IMG/VR virus record: IMGVR_UViG_3300032160_001590 | Span: 1-40,729 of that record | Reading direction: 5' to 3' (one strand) | From: a virus | DNA length: 40,729 bases | Shown here: one piece after another, positions 1 to 5,839 of the stretch | Layout of the letters: each line of letters begins with the position of its first letter | How positions within the stretch are numbered: position 1 is the first letter of the stretch | Notes under the pieces: model-generated | Seen by the model: only the letters and a program-made list of their open reading frames with translations | What the model was told of the DNA's origin: nothing | The model's database searches: none | Made by a program: the position numbers and the translations under genes

Positions 1-348
1 GTGGAACTTGAGAGCATGACGCACGAGGAAGCGCGGGCGTATCTACTCGCCCAGGGGTTGCTAGAGACGGATTCGCCGAGGCCGCTGGCAGGGGGGGCGG
101 TCATGCGCATAACGCCGAGGGGACTGGACGTCTTCTCGCTACTGTTTGGGTTTTGTAAGGCGGCCGAGTTCAACGGGCGCGCGACCGCTGCGGAGACACG
201 GCTGGCCGCGATCCAGGCCCTCGTCGACGAGCAGGCCGAAGACGAAGCCCTATGGGCGACCGGGCTCGACGGCACCACGCCGATCGCAGAGGCATACCTG
301 CAGCAGGAGCTCCGCAAGCTGCACGCCCTGATCGAGGGGCACTCGTGA
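1..348 (+). CDS. Hypothetical early protein, 115 aa
   Basis: An unrecognised 115-residue protein that begins with GTG at the first base of the window. It is acidic and mostly helical in the C-terminal half, with an Ala/Glu-rich stretch around residues 60-115. No signal peptide, membrane segment or catalytic motif is visible. It overlaps the next gene by four bases (GTGA), so the pair is probably translationally coupled. If the genome is circular it would directly follow the integrase stop codon, making it the downstream end of the integration operon. The start could lie upstream, outside the window; an internal ATG at codon 6 is an alternative. Codon bias supports a real gene; the function is unknown. 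Confidence 0.6.
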   Translation: MELESMTHEEARAYLLAQGLLETDSPRPLAGGAVMRITPRGLDVFSLLFGFCKAAEFNGRATAAETRLAAIQALVDEQAEDEALWATGLDGTTPIAEAYLQQELRKLHALIEGHS

Positions 349-563
349 CCTTGACCTTCGAGCGCACGGCCGCGGTCGCCGCACTCGAGCGCGACTACGG
401 CGTCGCACGCGTACTACCGCCAGGCCCCGAGCGGGACGCCCTGCTCCGGGCTTGCGGAGTGCCGTGGCACACGCTGCTGGTCGATATCGGCGACGCCCTA
501 ACGGTCGCGTCGATCGACGAGCACGGCGCGGTGACGCTCCACGAGGTTAAGGACGGCCAGTGA
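345..563 (+). CDS. Small hypothetical protein, 72 aa
   Basis: A 72-residue protein of unknown function. I chose the GTG that overlaps the upstream TGA (GTGA at 345-348), because longer versions of the frame read through sequence with poor codon bias. The product looks like one small alpha/beta domain: an N-terminal helix rich in Glu and Arg, a central segment with a Cys-Gly turn, and a C-terminal strand pair ending HEVKDGQ. No motif identifies it. It closes the short operon that starts at position 1 and is followed by about 370 bases without a gene that hold a strongly structured element. Confidence 0.6.
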   Translation: MTLTFERTAAVAALERDYGVARVLPPGPERDALLRACGVPWHTLLVDIGDALTVASIDEHGAVTLHEVKDGQ

Positions 564-583
564 GGACTACGCCCCTTGAACGA

Positions 584-610
584 TGGAAGGCGCCACAAGG
601 GCGCCTTCCA
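584..610. terminator. Perfect 11-bp hairpin after the first operon
   Basis: TGGAAGGCGCC at 584-594 pairs perfectly with GGCGCCTTCCA at 600-610 around a 5-nt loop, 20 bases past the stop codon at 563. No T-run follows, so it would be an I-shaped terminator of the kind common in high-GC genomes, or the first helix of the structured RNA that follows. Confidence 0.55.
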
Positions 611-856
611 AGCTCTTGGCGCGAGCACACCAAGGAGGTGCGCTTGACAGCGTAGCCGAGTGCCCGGCGGAGCGCCGGGGATAACAGCCCGTGCCTCGTG
701 AATGGCCGGAACAACCGAGACCCCGCGCGTGCGGAGACCGTCTCGGCCGGCCAGCGGGACAGATGAAGGGCGCTTGTCATGGCCGCAGTCGGGCCGCCCG
801 CGCAGCATCAGGGCACCCCGGCGAGGGTGGTGTAAGCGAGGCACGGACACGTTTTT
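584..856 (+). ncRNA. Candidate structured noncoding RNA
   Basis: No convincing reading frame fills 564-934, but the plus strand has many complementary segments. Seen directly: an 11-bp perfect hairpin 584-594/600-610; a 7-bp hairpin 663-669/673-679; a long helix with 704-709 pairing 747-752, 715-721 pairing 740-746 and 723-726 pairing 731-734; a 10-bp perfect long-range pairing 689-698/837-846; an 8-bp pairing with one bulge, 645-652/771-779, which crosses the previous one as a pseudoknot; a hairpin 814-818/825-829; then TTTTT at 852-856. That fits a transcript of about 270 nt. The helix order does not fit a group I intron, and RNase P or tmRNA landmarks are absent. Strand is inferred from the T-run and the neighbouring genes. 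Alternative roles are an attachment or packaging site rich in inverted repeats. Confidence 0.5.
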
Positions 857-890
857 CTATAGCTGATCGTAGGTACTTCTCGGGTAGGAG

Positions 891-912
891 GGGCGCTCTA
901 CTGCGGGCGCCC
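891..912 (+). terminator. Hairpin upstream of zinc-ribbon gene
   Basis: GGGCGC at 891-896 pairs with GCGCCC at 907-912 around a 10-nt loop, 22 bases before the GTG at 935. It could attenuate read-through from the upstream element or sit in the leader of the next gene. The stem is only six base pairs. Confidence 0.3.
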
Positions 913-934
913 ACGGAGATAGAAAGGAGCACCA

Positions 935-1276
935 GTGAGCTTTCGACAGAGGGAGCGTGTGAGGCGCCGGAAGGCGCGGGCTGCGGTGGTGCGGGATCAG
1001 GCAGAGCAACGTAGCTCGGGTCTTCGCAGCGGCCGTTGGTGGCTGACGATCGTGAAACGCGATACGTGTTGTGCGCGGTGCGCGGGCATGTTGCGAGTGG
1101 GCCGCCCGATGGTTTTCAGGGCGACGCCGTGTGAAGCGTTGTGTCTGGCGTGTGCTGATCGTGACTCGTCGGTGAGGGCGCGTCCTTCGCTGCGTTGGGA
1201 AACGGATCGTAAGTCCGGGTCCTCTCAGAAAAATCGACCCCGGCGCGGCGCGCGTTCGGCGACGGCGCCCATGTAG
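935..1276 (+). CDS. Zinc-ribbon-like small basic protein
   Basis: A 113-residue basic protein. The N-terminal 30 residues are Arg-rich and helical (MSFRQRERVRRRKARA). Residues about 45-75 carry CCxxC and, about 20 residues later, CxxxCxxC, a plausible zinc ribbon; the RPSLRWE segment follows. Small proteins with this layout are, as I recall, widespread hypothetical proteins in actinobacterial genomes. The GTG start has a clear Shine-Dalgarno AAAGGAG (923-929) six bases upstream. The C-terminal tail is disordered, rich in Arg, Ser and Lys. Role unknown; nucleic-acid binding is a reasonable inference from the charge and the metal site. Confidence 0.7.
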   Translation: MSFRQRERVRRRKARAAVVRDQAEQRSSGLRSGRWWLTIVKRDTCCARCAGMLRVGRPMVFRATPCEALCLACADRDSSVRARPSLRWETDRKSGSSQKNRPRRGARSATAPM

Positions 1277-1333
1277 GGTGTCGTGGCTGCGCGAGGGTTG
1301 TGCTACGTCACCGTGGCCCGGTAGGATTTGCGC

Positions 1334-1438
1334 ATGATGAAGCTGTCAGTCTCCGTGTGGCTCCCGCGGCGCGTAGCGGTCGCGCTCGCGGTCGGCTGGC
1401 TGGTCCTGCTCGCCTACGAACTGGCGCGGTTGGTGTGA
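1334..1438 (+). CDS. 34-aa single-pass membrane peptide
   Basis: A very short gene starting at ATG 1334 (second ATG at 1337). The 34-residue product has a short basic N-terminus ending PRR and then one hydrophobic helix (VAVALAVGWLVLLAYELA), the layout of a single-pass membrane peptide with its N-terminus in the cytoplasm. It overlaps the following gene by four bases (GTGA at 1435-1438), which supports both reading frames. Peptides like this in phages can be holin accessories or membrane-acting early proteins, but nothing here shows which. Confidence 0.5.
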   Translation: MMKLSVSVWLPRRVAVALAVGWLVLLAYELARLV

Positions 1439-1593
1439 GACCGTTGTGTGAGGGCCGGTGGCGTCCCCTGCCGCCGGCGGTGATATGTGAGGATGACGCG
1501 CTGGCCGAGCTTGAGCGTTGGCTGGCCGAGCACGTCGACGAGTTCGTGCGAGGCGCGCAGGAGCTCGAACGGCGCCTGCTGGCCGCTCGTTAA
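1435..1593 (+). CDS. 52-aa hypothetical acidic protein
   Basis: A 52-residue protein starting at the GTG that overlaps the previous stop. It has one Cys near the N-terminus (PLCEG) and a second at ICEDD, then an amphipathic acidic helix (ALAELERWLAEHVDEF) continuing to the end. Longer versions of the frame from 1300 run through the membrane-peptide gene and have no better start. It is the last rightward gene before the bidirectional terminator at 1598-1629. Function unknown. Confidence 0.5.
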   Translation: MRPLCEGRWRPLPPAVICEDDALAELERWLAEHVDEFVRGAQELERRLLAAR

Positions 1594-1597
1594 CGAC

Positions 1598-1629
1598 GAA
1601 CGGCACCCCATGTTTCAGGGGTGCCGTTC
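1598..1629. terminator. Bidirectional terminator between convergent operons
   Basis: GAACGGCACCCC at 1598-1609 pairs perfectly over 12 bp with GGGGTGCCGTTC at 1618-1629 around an 8-nt loop. It lies five bases after the rightward stop at 1593 and 58 bases beyond the leftward stop at 1687, exactly at the meeting point of the two transcription units. There is no long T-run on either strand. Confidence 0.8.
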
Positions 1630-1686
1630 TGTGACCAGGAGGGGCGGTGAGTTCGAGCGTCTCGCCGCGTGTGTGAGTGTGGCAGG

Positions 1687-2091
1687 CTAGGCGGCGGACT
1701 CGGCCTCGGCTTCCTGCTCGGCGACGGACGCGCCCTGCTGGCCGGCGCCCGCGTGAGCGGCCTCCAGCTCGGCGCGCGCCTCGTCGCCCGGCGCCGGTGG
1801 CTGCTGCTCGCCGACAGTGCCGTCCGGCTCGGGGAGCTCGGCGTTGCCGGCGTCCGCCGGTGGCCCCTGGAGCAAGTGCTCGCTGGCGGTGGTGGCCGCG
1901 AGCACGAGCTCGTCGACCGTGCCCTGCTGGTCCTCGCCGGCCCCGGCCTGCGCGAGCTGCTCCTTCAACGACGTGATTTCGTCGTCGCGTTCGCTGATGA
2001 TCGTGTCGCGCCTGGCGAGCTCCTCGCCGTGGCGCTCCGCCGCGACGCTGAGGTCCGCGATCCGCTCCTTCAATGCTGTTAGGTCGAGCAT
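1687..2091 (-). CDS. Coiled-coil acidic protein, last gene of late region
   Basis: A 134-residue acidic protein. Residues 1-50 form a heptad-like coiled coil (LTALKERIADLSVAAERHGE onward); the remainder is rich in Ala, Glu, Gln, Gly and Pro and looks disordered. The ATG at 2091 has AGGAG about eight bases upstream. It overlaps the upstream membrane-protein gene by 13 bases and is the terminal gene of the leftward late unit. Small coiled-coil proteins beside lysis genes are common in actinophages, where I recall them annotated as hypothetical. No function is assigned. Confidence 0.65.
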   Translation of the reverse strand: MLDLTALKERIADLSVAAERHGEELARRDTIISERDDEITSLKEQLAQAGAGEDQQGTVDELVLAATTASEHLLQGPPADAGNAELPEPDGTVGEQQPPAPGDEARAELEAAHAGAGQQGASVAEQEAEAESAA

Positions 2092-2408
2092 GGTGGGGTC
2101 TCCTTGTGGTGGTGGTTGGGCGTGCGCCGCGACTTCACGGCGGCGTGGCGAGGGTGGCTACGGTCGGTCCTGAGCCAGCCGCGCGACGGATGGTCGCGGT
2201 GGTGGACCTTGCAGACGGGGTGGCCCTCCGCGTCGGGATGCCAGCCGAGACGCAGGCACCGGTGTTCGTGGCAGTTGTGCTTGTGCCAGAACAACACGAC
2301 GCCCGAGAAGATCGCCGTGGCACCCGCGATCCCGCTCCATAGCTGGTACCCAAGGCCCGTGAGCGGGTGCCAGAACGTCGGGAAATAGAACAGCGCGAGA
2401 TGGGTCAT
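2079..2408 (-). CDS. Small His/Cys-rich membrane protein
   Basis: A 109-residue protein whose start I place at the internal ATG 2408, where ATGA overlaps the upstream stop; longer versions of the frame begin with an Arg/Pro-rich shadow sequence. The N-terminus is aromatic (FYFPTFWHPLTGLGYQLW), followed by one hydrophobic helix (GIAGATAIFSGVVLFW). A cytoplasmic or periplasmic segment, HKHNCHEHRCLRLGWHP, then VCKVHH gives a Cys/His cluster that could bind metal. Proteins with the FWHKHNCH signature sit next to lysis genes in many actinophages to my knowledge and are usually unassigned. A role in lysis or membrane remodelling is an inference from context. Confidence 0.7.
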   Translation of the reverse strand: MTHLALFYFPTFWHPLTGLGYQLWSGIAGATAIFSGVVLFWHKHNCHEHRCLRLGWHPDAEGHPVCKVHHRDHPSRGWLRTDRSHPRHAAVKSRRTPNHHHKETPPCST

Positions 2409-2716
2409 GGGGGCGCCCCTTCGTGCTCGAGTGCGGGTGTGTGGTCTTCGCCGCGGTCTAGGCGCTCCTGGACGCGCGGGTGCGGCTCGCCGCGGTGGGC
2501 GAGGTAGTGCGTCTCCTCGACGAGCTGTGTCTGGTGGATTGCGTGCGCACGGAGCTCGGCATGACGGCGGCGTGCGGGCAGCACGAGATGGTGGTGGCCG
2601 AGCCATGCGAGCACCACGGCGAACACGGCCGACACCACGACGTCTACGGTCGTCCCGACGATCGCTTCACGGGCCGCTTCGATGTGGAAGCCCTGGAGTA
2701 GCAGCGTCGCGGTCAT
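2405..2716 (-). CDS. Small single-pass membrane protein of lysis region
   Basis: A 103-residue protein with a short amphipathic N-terminus, one transmembrane helix at about residues 20-42 (TTVDVVVSAVFAVVLAWLG), then a long charged, His-rich helical tail with the motif LAHRGEPHPRVQERLDRGED. It overlaps its neighbours by four bases on both sides (ATGA), so it is translationally coupled to the PAS gene upstream and the His/Cys membrane protein downstream. One membrane helix plus a long cytoplasmic tail fits a class III-like holin or a spanin-like partner, but this is inference from context only. Confidence 0.65.
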   Translation of the reverse strand: MTATLLLQGFHIEAAREAIVGTTVDVVVSAVFAVVLAWLGHHHLVLPARRRHAELRAHAIHQTQLVEETHYLAHRGEPHPRVQERLDRGEDHTPALEHEGAPP

Positions 2717-3099
2717 GCCGTGGTCTCGACGGGCCGCAGGTGCGCCATCACGAAGTTGCCGCGGCCGGCGACAGGGATCAGGTGAACCTCGACGGAGAAC
2801 TCGCTGCCGTCCCGACGGCAGGCGTAGATGTGCCGGTCGAGGCCCATCGGCCGAGTGCTGCGCGTCTCCGGGGCGGCCAGGAACGCGTCGCGTAGCCCGA
2901 CGTGGCCGTTGCGGTAGCGCTCCGGGAGCAGGATCTCCACGGGGTTGCCCTTCAGCGACCCGAGCTGCCAGCCGAACTCGCCGTACGCCTCCGCGTTCGC
3001 GGCGACGATGATGCCGTTCGCGTCGACGACGACGACGGGGTTCGACGCCTCGGCGATCAGCGCGACAACGCCTTGCGGGAGCGACGCTCGCCTGAGCAT
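2713..3099 (-). CDS. Stand-alone PAS-domain protein
   Basis: A 128-residue protein that is essentially one PAS domain. After a short N-terminal helix (residues 5-18) come NPVVVVDANGIIVAANAEA (20-38), the FGW turn, LLPERYRNGH (57-66), the PMGLDRHIYACRRDGSEF segment (84-101) and the closing strand VEVHLIPV. The LPERxRxxH and PMG..RRDGSEF..EV signatures match PAS sensor domains found in bacterial histidine kinases and diguanylate cyclases. No kinase, GGDEF or DNA-binding output domain is present. It lies between the holin-like gene and two small membrane proteins, with a 4-base overlap downstream. It may sense a ligand, redox state or light and act by protein-protein contact; the ligand and partner are not evident. 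Confidence 0.85.
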   Translation of the reverse strand: MLRRASLPQGVVALIAEASNPVVVVDANGIIVAANAEAYGEFGWQLGSLKGNPVEILLPERYRNGHVGLRDAFLAAPETRSTRPMGLDRHIYACRRDGSEFSVEVHLIPVAGRGNFVMAHLRPVETTA

Positions 3100-3109
3100 T
3101 GGGGGCGCC

Positions 3110-3415
3110 TCACCCGACCCCGAACAGGTGCAGGATGCCGGGCGCTTGTGTCACGACACCGACCGCGATAGCGCCGAGCAACGCGGCCTTATAGTCCCGC
3201 CACTTCCCACGACTCTCCGCACCCGCGGTCGTAGCGAGCCGCTCGCGCTCATACCTGGCGGTCTCGCGGTCTTCGAGCTTGCGGGTACGGCCGTTTGCGA
3301 GCGTCATCTGCTCGACGATCGCGGCCTGGCCGCCATCGAGCGCGTCCAGGCGCTCGATGATGAGGTCAATCCCTGCGATCCGGCTGAGGATGCTCGTCTT
3401 CCTGCGGTCAGCCAT
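3110..3415 (-). CDS. Putative holin (coiled coil plus C-terminal TM)
   Basis: A 101-residue protein starting at ATG 3415, with AAGGAAG about seven bases upstream; the longer frame upstream overlaps the XRE gene and looks like shadow. Residues 8-60 form an amphipathic coiled coil (SRIAGIDLIIERLDALDG), then a basic linker, then one hydrophobic C-terminal helix (AALLGAIAVGVVTQAPGILHLF). This layout, long soluble helix followed by a C-terminal membrane anchor near the lysin, is common for predicted actinophage holins. It is separated from the transglycosylase by the XRE gene and the possible small terminase. Confidence 0.6.
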   Translation of the reverse strand: MADRRKTSILSRIAGIDLIIERLDALDGGQAAIVEQMTLANGRTRKLEDRETARYERERLATTAGAESRGKWRDYKAALLGAIAVGVVTQAPGILHLFGVG

Positions 3416-3498
3416 CAAGGGCTTCCTTTCGCTTGCACGGCTTTCCCTGGTCGCCTCCCTGCCGGGTGGCCGGCCCCGCGGGGGGCCTCGTGAACGAC

Positions 3499-3735
3499 TC
3501 AGCGCGCGGGGCGCTCTGCTGCCGCCGCGAGGTCCGCGACGGCGACCCCGAACGCGCCCGCGATGCGCCTGACTGTCGTCCACGCGGGGTTCGACTGGCC
3601 GCGCTCGATCCGCGCATAGCTGCCAACGGCCAGGCCGGCGGCGCCGGCCACATCTTCCTGACTCATGCCACGCTCCGTACGCATCGCGCGGATCATCGCG
3701 GCGAGCGCAGGGTCAGCGGGCTCCATAGTCGGCAC
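3499..3735 (-). CDS. XRE-family helix-turn-helix regulator
   Basis: A 78-residue protein that is almost entirely an HTH_3/XRE domain: MIRAMRTERGMSQEDVAGAAG, then VGSYARIERGQSNP and VRRIAGAFGVAVADL, covering about residues 14-70. The RIERGQSNP turn is diagnostic. The start is GTG 3735 or ATG 3726; neither has a good ribosome-binding site, so a leaderless message is possible. Upstream lies an operator-like region with GCTAG at 3754, 3783 and 3801 and an inverted repeat at 3761-3774. It may be the lysogeny repressor or a local regulator of the lysis/PAS cassette. Its place inside the late leftward region is unusual for a prophage repressor. Confidence 0.85.
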   Translation of the reverse strand: MPTMEPADPALAAMIRAMRTERGMSQEDVAGAAGLAVGSYARIERGQSNPAWTTVRRIAGAFGVAVADLAAAAERPAR

Positions 3736-3806
3736 GTCATAAACATGCCTGCCGCTAGTCGTCTAAGTCCAGACGCCAGACCGCTAGCCCTCTGCCATCT
3801 GCTAGC
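3736..3806 (-). promoter_or_regulatory. Operator-like repeats upstream of XRE gene
   Basis: This intergenic stretch holds three copies of GCTAG (3754-3758, 3783-3787, 3801-3805), two of them within the palindrome GCTAGC and two preceded by CC, plus the inverted repeat GTCT-AAGTCC-AGAC at 3761-3774. Clustered short repeats ahead of an XRE gene suggest autoregulation. A weak -10-like TTTATG on the minus strand covers 3738-3743. Confidence 0.4.
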
Positions 3807-3851
3807 TTCTCGCGCGCCAGCGGCCCCTTCCCACCGTTGAGTCCGCTGGTA

Positions 3852-3884
3852 GCTCGGCGCCGGGGCCGCGACCCGGCGCCGAGC
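3852..3884 (-). terminator. Strong hairpin terminator, 13-bp stem
   Basis: GCTCGGCGCCGGG at 3852-3864 pairs perfectly with CCCGGCGCCGAGC at 3872-3884 around a 7-nt loop, 41 bases beyond the stop of the possible small-terminase gene at 3926. There is no T-run. It should separate the virion/lysin transcript from the XRE-holin-PAS cassette, which implies a separate promoter in 3736-3851. Confidence 0.75.
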
Positions 3885-3925
3885 ATTACCACTAGAGGAG
3901 CCGGCCGCCGCTCCGTGAACCTCTC

Positions 3926-4510
3926 TCAGGCTGTGCCCGTGTGCGCGACGAGCTGCGCGTCCTCTACAGGCTCGTCCTCCGCGTCGGCGTCCGCGTCGAC
4001 CCGCTGCGCCACACCCAGGCCCTCCAGCGCCCGGACAAGCTCGTCGATCGAGCGGTTCTCGCTGATCTGCGTCGGGCGGCCCTGGAGCGCCAGTTTCTTG
4101 TCGACCGCCTGCGTCCTGATCTGCGAGAGGTCACGGGCGACACGCGCCGGGTCTCCCACCGAGCCGGCGTTGAGCAGGCGTTGCGTGCTTTCCAGCGCCA
4201 TCGAGATAACTTGCGTGCTGAGCCGCGCCTCGGAAAGCAGGTCGTCGGCGAGCGCCTCCTCTAGTTTCGGCGCGAGTTCGTGACGGCGTTCGCGGAACAC
4301 CTCACTCTTGGGTGTGTGGCCGTCCCGGAAGACCGCGAGCTTCGCCGTGCTGCAGCCGTACCCCTGCTCGGCGAGGAACCGCGACGCGCGTTCGAGGTCG
4401 GGGAACGCGATCAGGCTCGCGTACACGAGCTCCATCGCCACGTCATCGCCGTCGAGGACGCGTTTCAGGGGTGCTTGCGTGACCGGCTCATCTACGACCG
4501 CGTTACTCAT
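3926..4510 (-). CDS. Possible terminase small subunit / HTH protein
   Basis: A 194-residue acidic, mostly helical protein. Residues 15-65 (VLDGDDVAMELVYASLIAFP through CSTAKLAVFRDGHTP) fit a small HTH-like head; residues 75-140 are a long helical region with STQVISMALESTQRLLNAGS; and VDKKLALQGRPTQISENRS leads to a Glu/Asp-rich tail. The order HTH head, long helices, and an LALxGRPT segment resembles small terminase subunits of other temperate phages, which bind pac/cos DNA and recruit TerL. However it lies far from TerL, at the end of the virion block next to lysis genes, so a regulatory DNA-binding role is possible. It overlaps the transglycosylase gene by four bases. No sequence search could be run. 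Confidence 0.45.
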   Translation of the reverse strand: MSNAVVDEPVTQAPLKRVLDGDDVAMELVYASLIAFPDLERASRFLAEQGYGCSTAKLAVFRDGHTPKSEVFRERRHELAPKLEEALADDLLSEARLSTQVISMALESTQRLLNAGSVGDPARVARDLSQIRTQAVDKKLALQGRPTQISENRSIDELVRALEGLGVAQRVDADADAEDEPVEDAQLVAHTGTA

Positions 4511-5532
4511 GGTTTCCTTCCTGGGAGCGGTGCGCCCGCTTCCATCTGGCCGGTGAGCTTGTAGAAGTTCCCGCGTTTGACTTCGGGCTTGTGCGGCACA
4601 TACACGGGGCTGCCGTCGGGTGTCTTGACGACCGTGCCGCCTGGGGCCTGGGCAACCACTTCATGCCCATAGTCCCGGTTCAAGAGTTCCTGTAGGCCCT
4701 TCGGGTCACGTTTCAGGCTGCCTTCGAGTTCCGGCACGCTGACCGGGTGGTGATCCTCGCGTTCAAGCGCGGATTTGGCCTGCGTCACTGCCGGGTAGCC
4801 CTTGCCCGTGATGTACGACGGCAACGTGACCTTCACGGGCGCCGTAGACGGTTTGCTCAGGTTCGCGGGTGCCTGCGCCAGGGCTTCGGCTTCCGCGCCC
4901 GTAGCGGCCGTGCCAGCGCTCGTCTGAGCCGCTGCTCCGGGGATCGTCCGGGTGCTCGTCGTCGGTGCGCCGGCCTTGGCGAGGATACCGAGGCTCACGA
5001 GCGGGTTTTCGCTGCCGCCCTTTTCGCTGCGGATCAGGCTCGCAAGCTGCGCGAAGCCGGCCGCCCGCGGGTTCGCGGTCGTCACACGTTCGGTGCGCGA
5101 TGGCCTGCCGGGCATACTCACGGCGCCGGTCGACGTGGTGCTCGGTTCGGCCGGGATCGGGATGTTCGAGCCCGAGCCGTAGCTTTTCGCGTTCGCCAGC
5201 GTCGAGTTGACGTACCCCGCCTGGTAGCCGCCCGCTGGGCCTGCGTTGTACGCGGAGAGCATCCCGCCGATCCCGCGGCCCTTGAACTCGGCGAGATACT
5301 TCGCGGCGCCGTTCGCCGCTTCGGCGAGATCCTGCGGGTTCTTCACGCCGACGCTGTGTGCGGTGGCGGGCTCGAGCTGGAGCGGGCCGAGGGCGCCCGC
5401 CGAGCTCGTTTTGTTGTCGGCGCCAAACGCCGTCTCGGTGCCGAAGACGCCCCACAAGATCGCCGGCTCGATGCCGTGAGCGTTCGCGGCCTGCGTGATG
5501 ATCGCCTTCGCTGAGGTGGGGGCGCCCGCCAT
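4507..5532 (-). CDS. Lytic transglycosylase (lysin or virion muralytic protein)
   Basis: A 341-residue protein starting at ATG 5532, with AAAGGAG eight bases upstream. Residues 5-125 form a lysozyme-like transglycosylase (SLT) domain: catalytic Glu33 in VFGTETAFG, the GALGPLQLEPATA strand, and SAYNAGPAGGY near residue 100. Such enzymes cut the MurNAc-GlcNAc bond of peptidoglycan with 1,6-anhydro product. The region from about 130 to 260 is Ala/Thr/Ser/Pro-rich linker; residues 260-341 form a second small domain containing LEGSLKRDPKGLQELLNRDYG. There is no signal peptide. It follows the internal virion proteins, so it could be a virion-carried muralytic enzyme or the endolysin. Confidence 0.85.
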   Translation of the reverse strand: MAGAPTSAKAIITQAANAHGIEPAILWGVFGTETAFGADNKTSSAGALGPLQLEPATAHSVGVKNPQDLAEAANGAAKYLAEFKGRGIGGMLSAYNAGPAGGYQAGYVNSTLANAKSYGSGSNIPIPAEPSTTSTGAVSMPGRPSRTERVTTANPRAAGFAQLASLIRSEKGGSENPLVSLGILAKAGAPTTSTRTIPGAAAQTSAGTAATGAEAEALAQAPANLSKPSTAPVKVTLPSYITGKGYPAVTQAKSALEREDHHPVSVPELEGSLKRDPKGLQELLNRDYGHEVVAQAPGGTVVKTPDGSPVYVPHKPEVKRGNFYKLTGQMEAGAPLPGRKP

Positions 5533-5563
5533 GCTCGTCTCCTTTCTGCTATCCGTATGCGGC

Positions 5564-5839
5564 ATGGCGCGATCGTTCATCAGGGCCGCCCTGACCACGA
5601 GCGTCCTCCTGGCCGTAGCGTTCGTCGCGGTCGAACTACTGTTCCCGCTGCACTACTGGGGCGTGACCATCGAGCGGGTGTTCGCCGTCTTCGGCGTGCT
5701 CATCTTCATCACGACCTGGGACCGGGCGTACGCCGAGAACCGTGCGACTAACGCGAAGCGAGAGAGCGACCGCCAGCTTTGGGAGCGAGAGAACCCCGGC
5801 TGGGACTACGACACCGGCAGCATCAGCCTTCCTTCCTGA
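5564..5839 (+). CDS. Rightward two-helix membrane protein
   Basis: A 91-residue protein encoded against the direction of the surrounding late operon. From ATG 5564 the protein has a basic N-terminus, two hydrophobic helices (TTSVLLAVAFVAVELLFPLH and ERVFAVFGVLIFITTW) and a charged soluble tail with TNAKRESDRQLWERENPGWD. Third codon positions are overwhelmingly G or C in this frame, and no leftward gene fills 5533-5822, so it is a convincing gene. Its 3' end overlaps the end of the 1329-residue gene by 17 bases. No strong ribosome-binding site precedes the ATG; starts further upstream would overlap the transglycosylase. It could be an independently expressed holin/antiholin or a moron expressed in the lysogen. 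Confidence 0.7.
   Translation: MARSFIRAALTTSVLLAVAFVAVELLFPLHYWGVTIERVFAVFGVLIFITTWDRAYAENRATNAKRESDRQLWERENPGWDYDTGSISLPS

Noticed and set aside
395-850. Leftward open frame across the early gap
   Set aside because: Poor codon bias, no ribosome-binding site, crosses a real rightward gene and the inverted repeats of the structured element.
564-934. Group I intron or RNase P/tmRNA gene
   Set aside because: The helix order (a long stem between the second and third pairing strands) does not match a group I core, and no RNase P or tmRNA landmark sequence is present.
691-1014. Rightward frame inside the structured region
   Set aside because: Arg/Ala/Gly-rich low-quality translation and it overlaps the well-supported zinc-ribbon gene out of frame.
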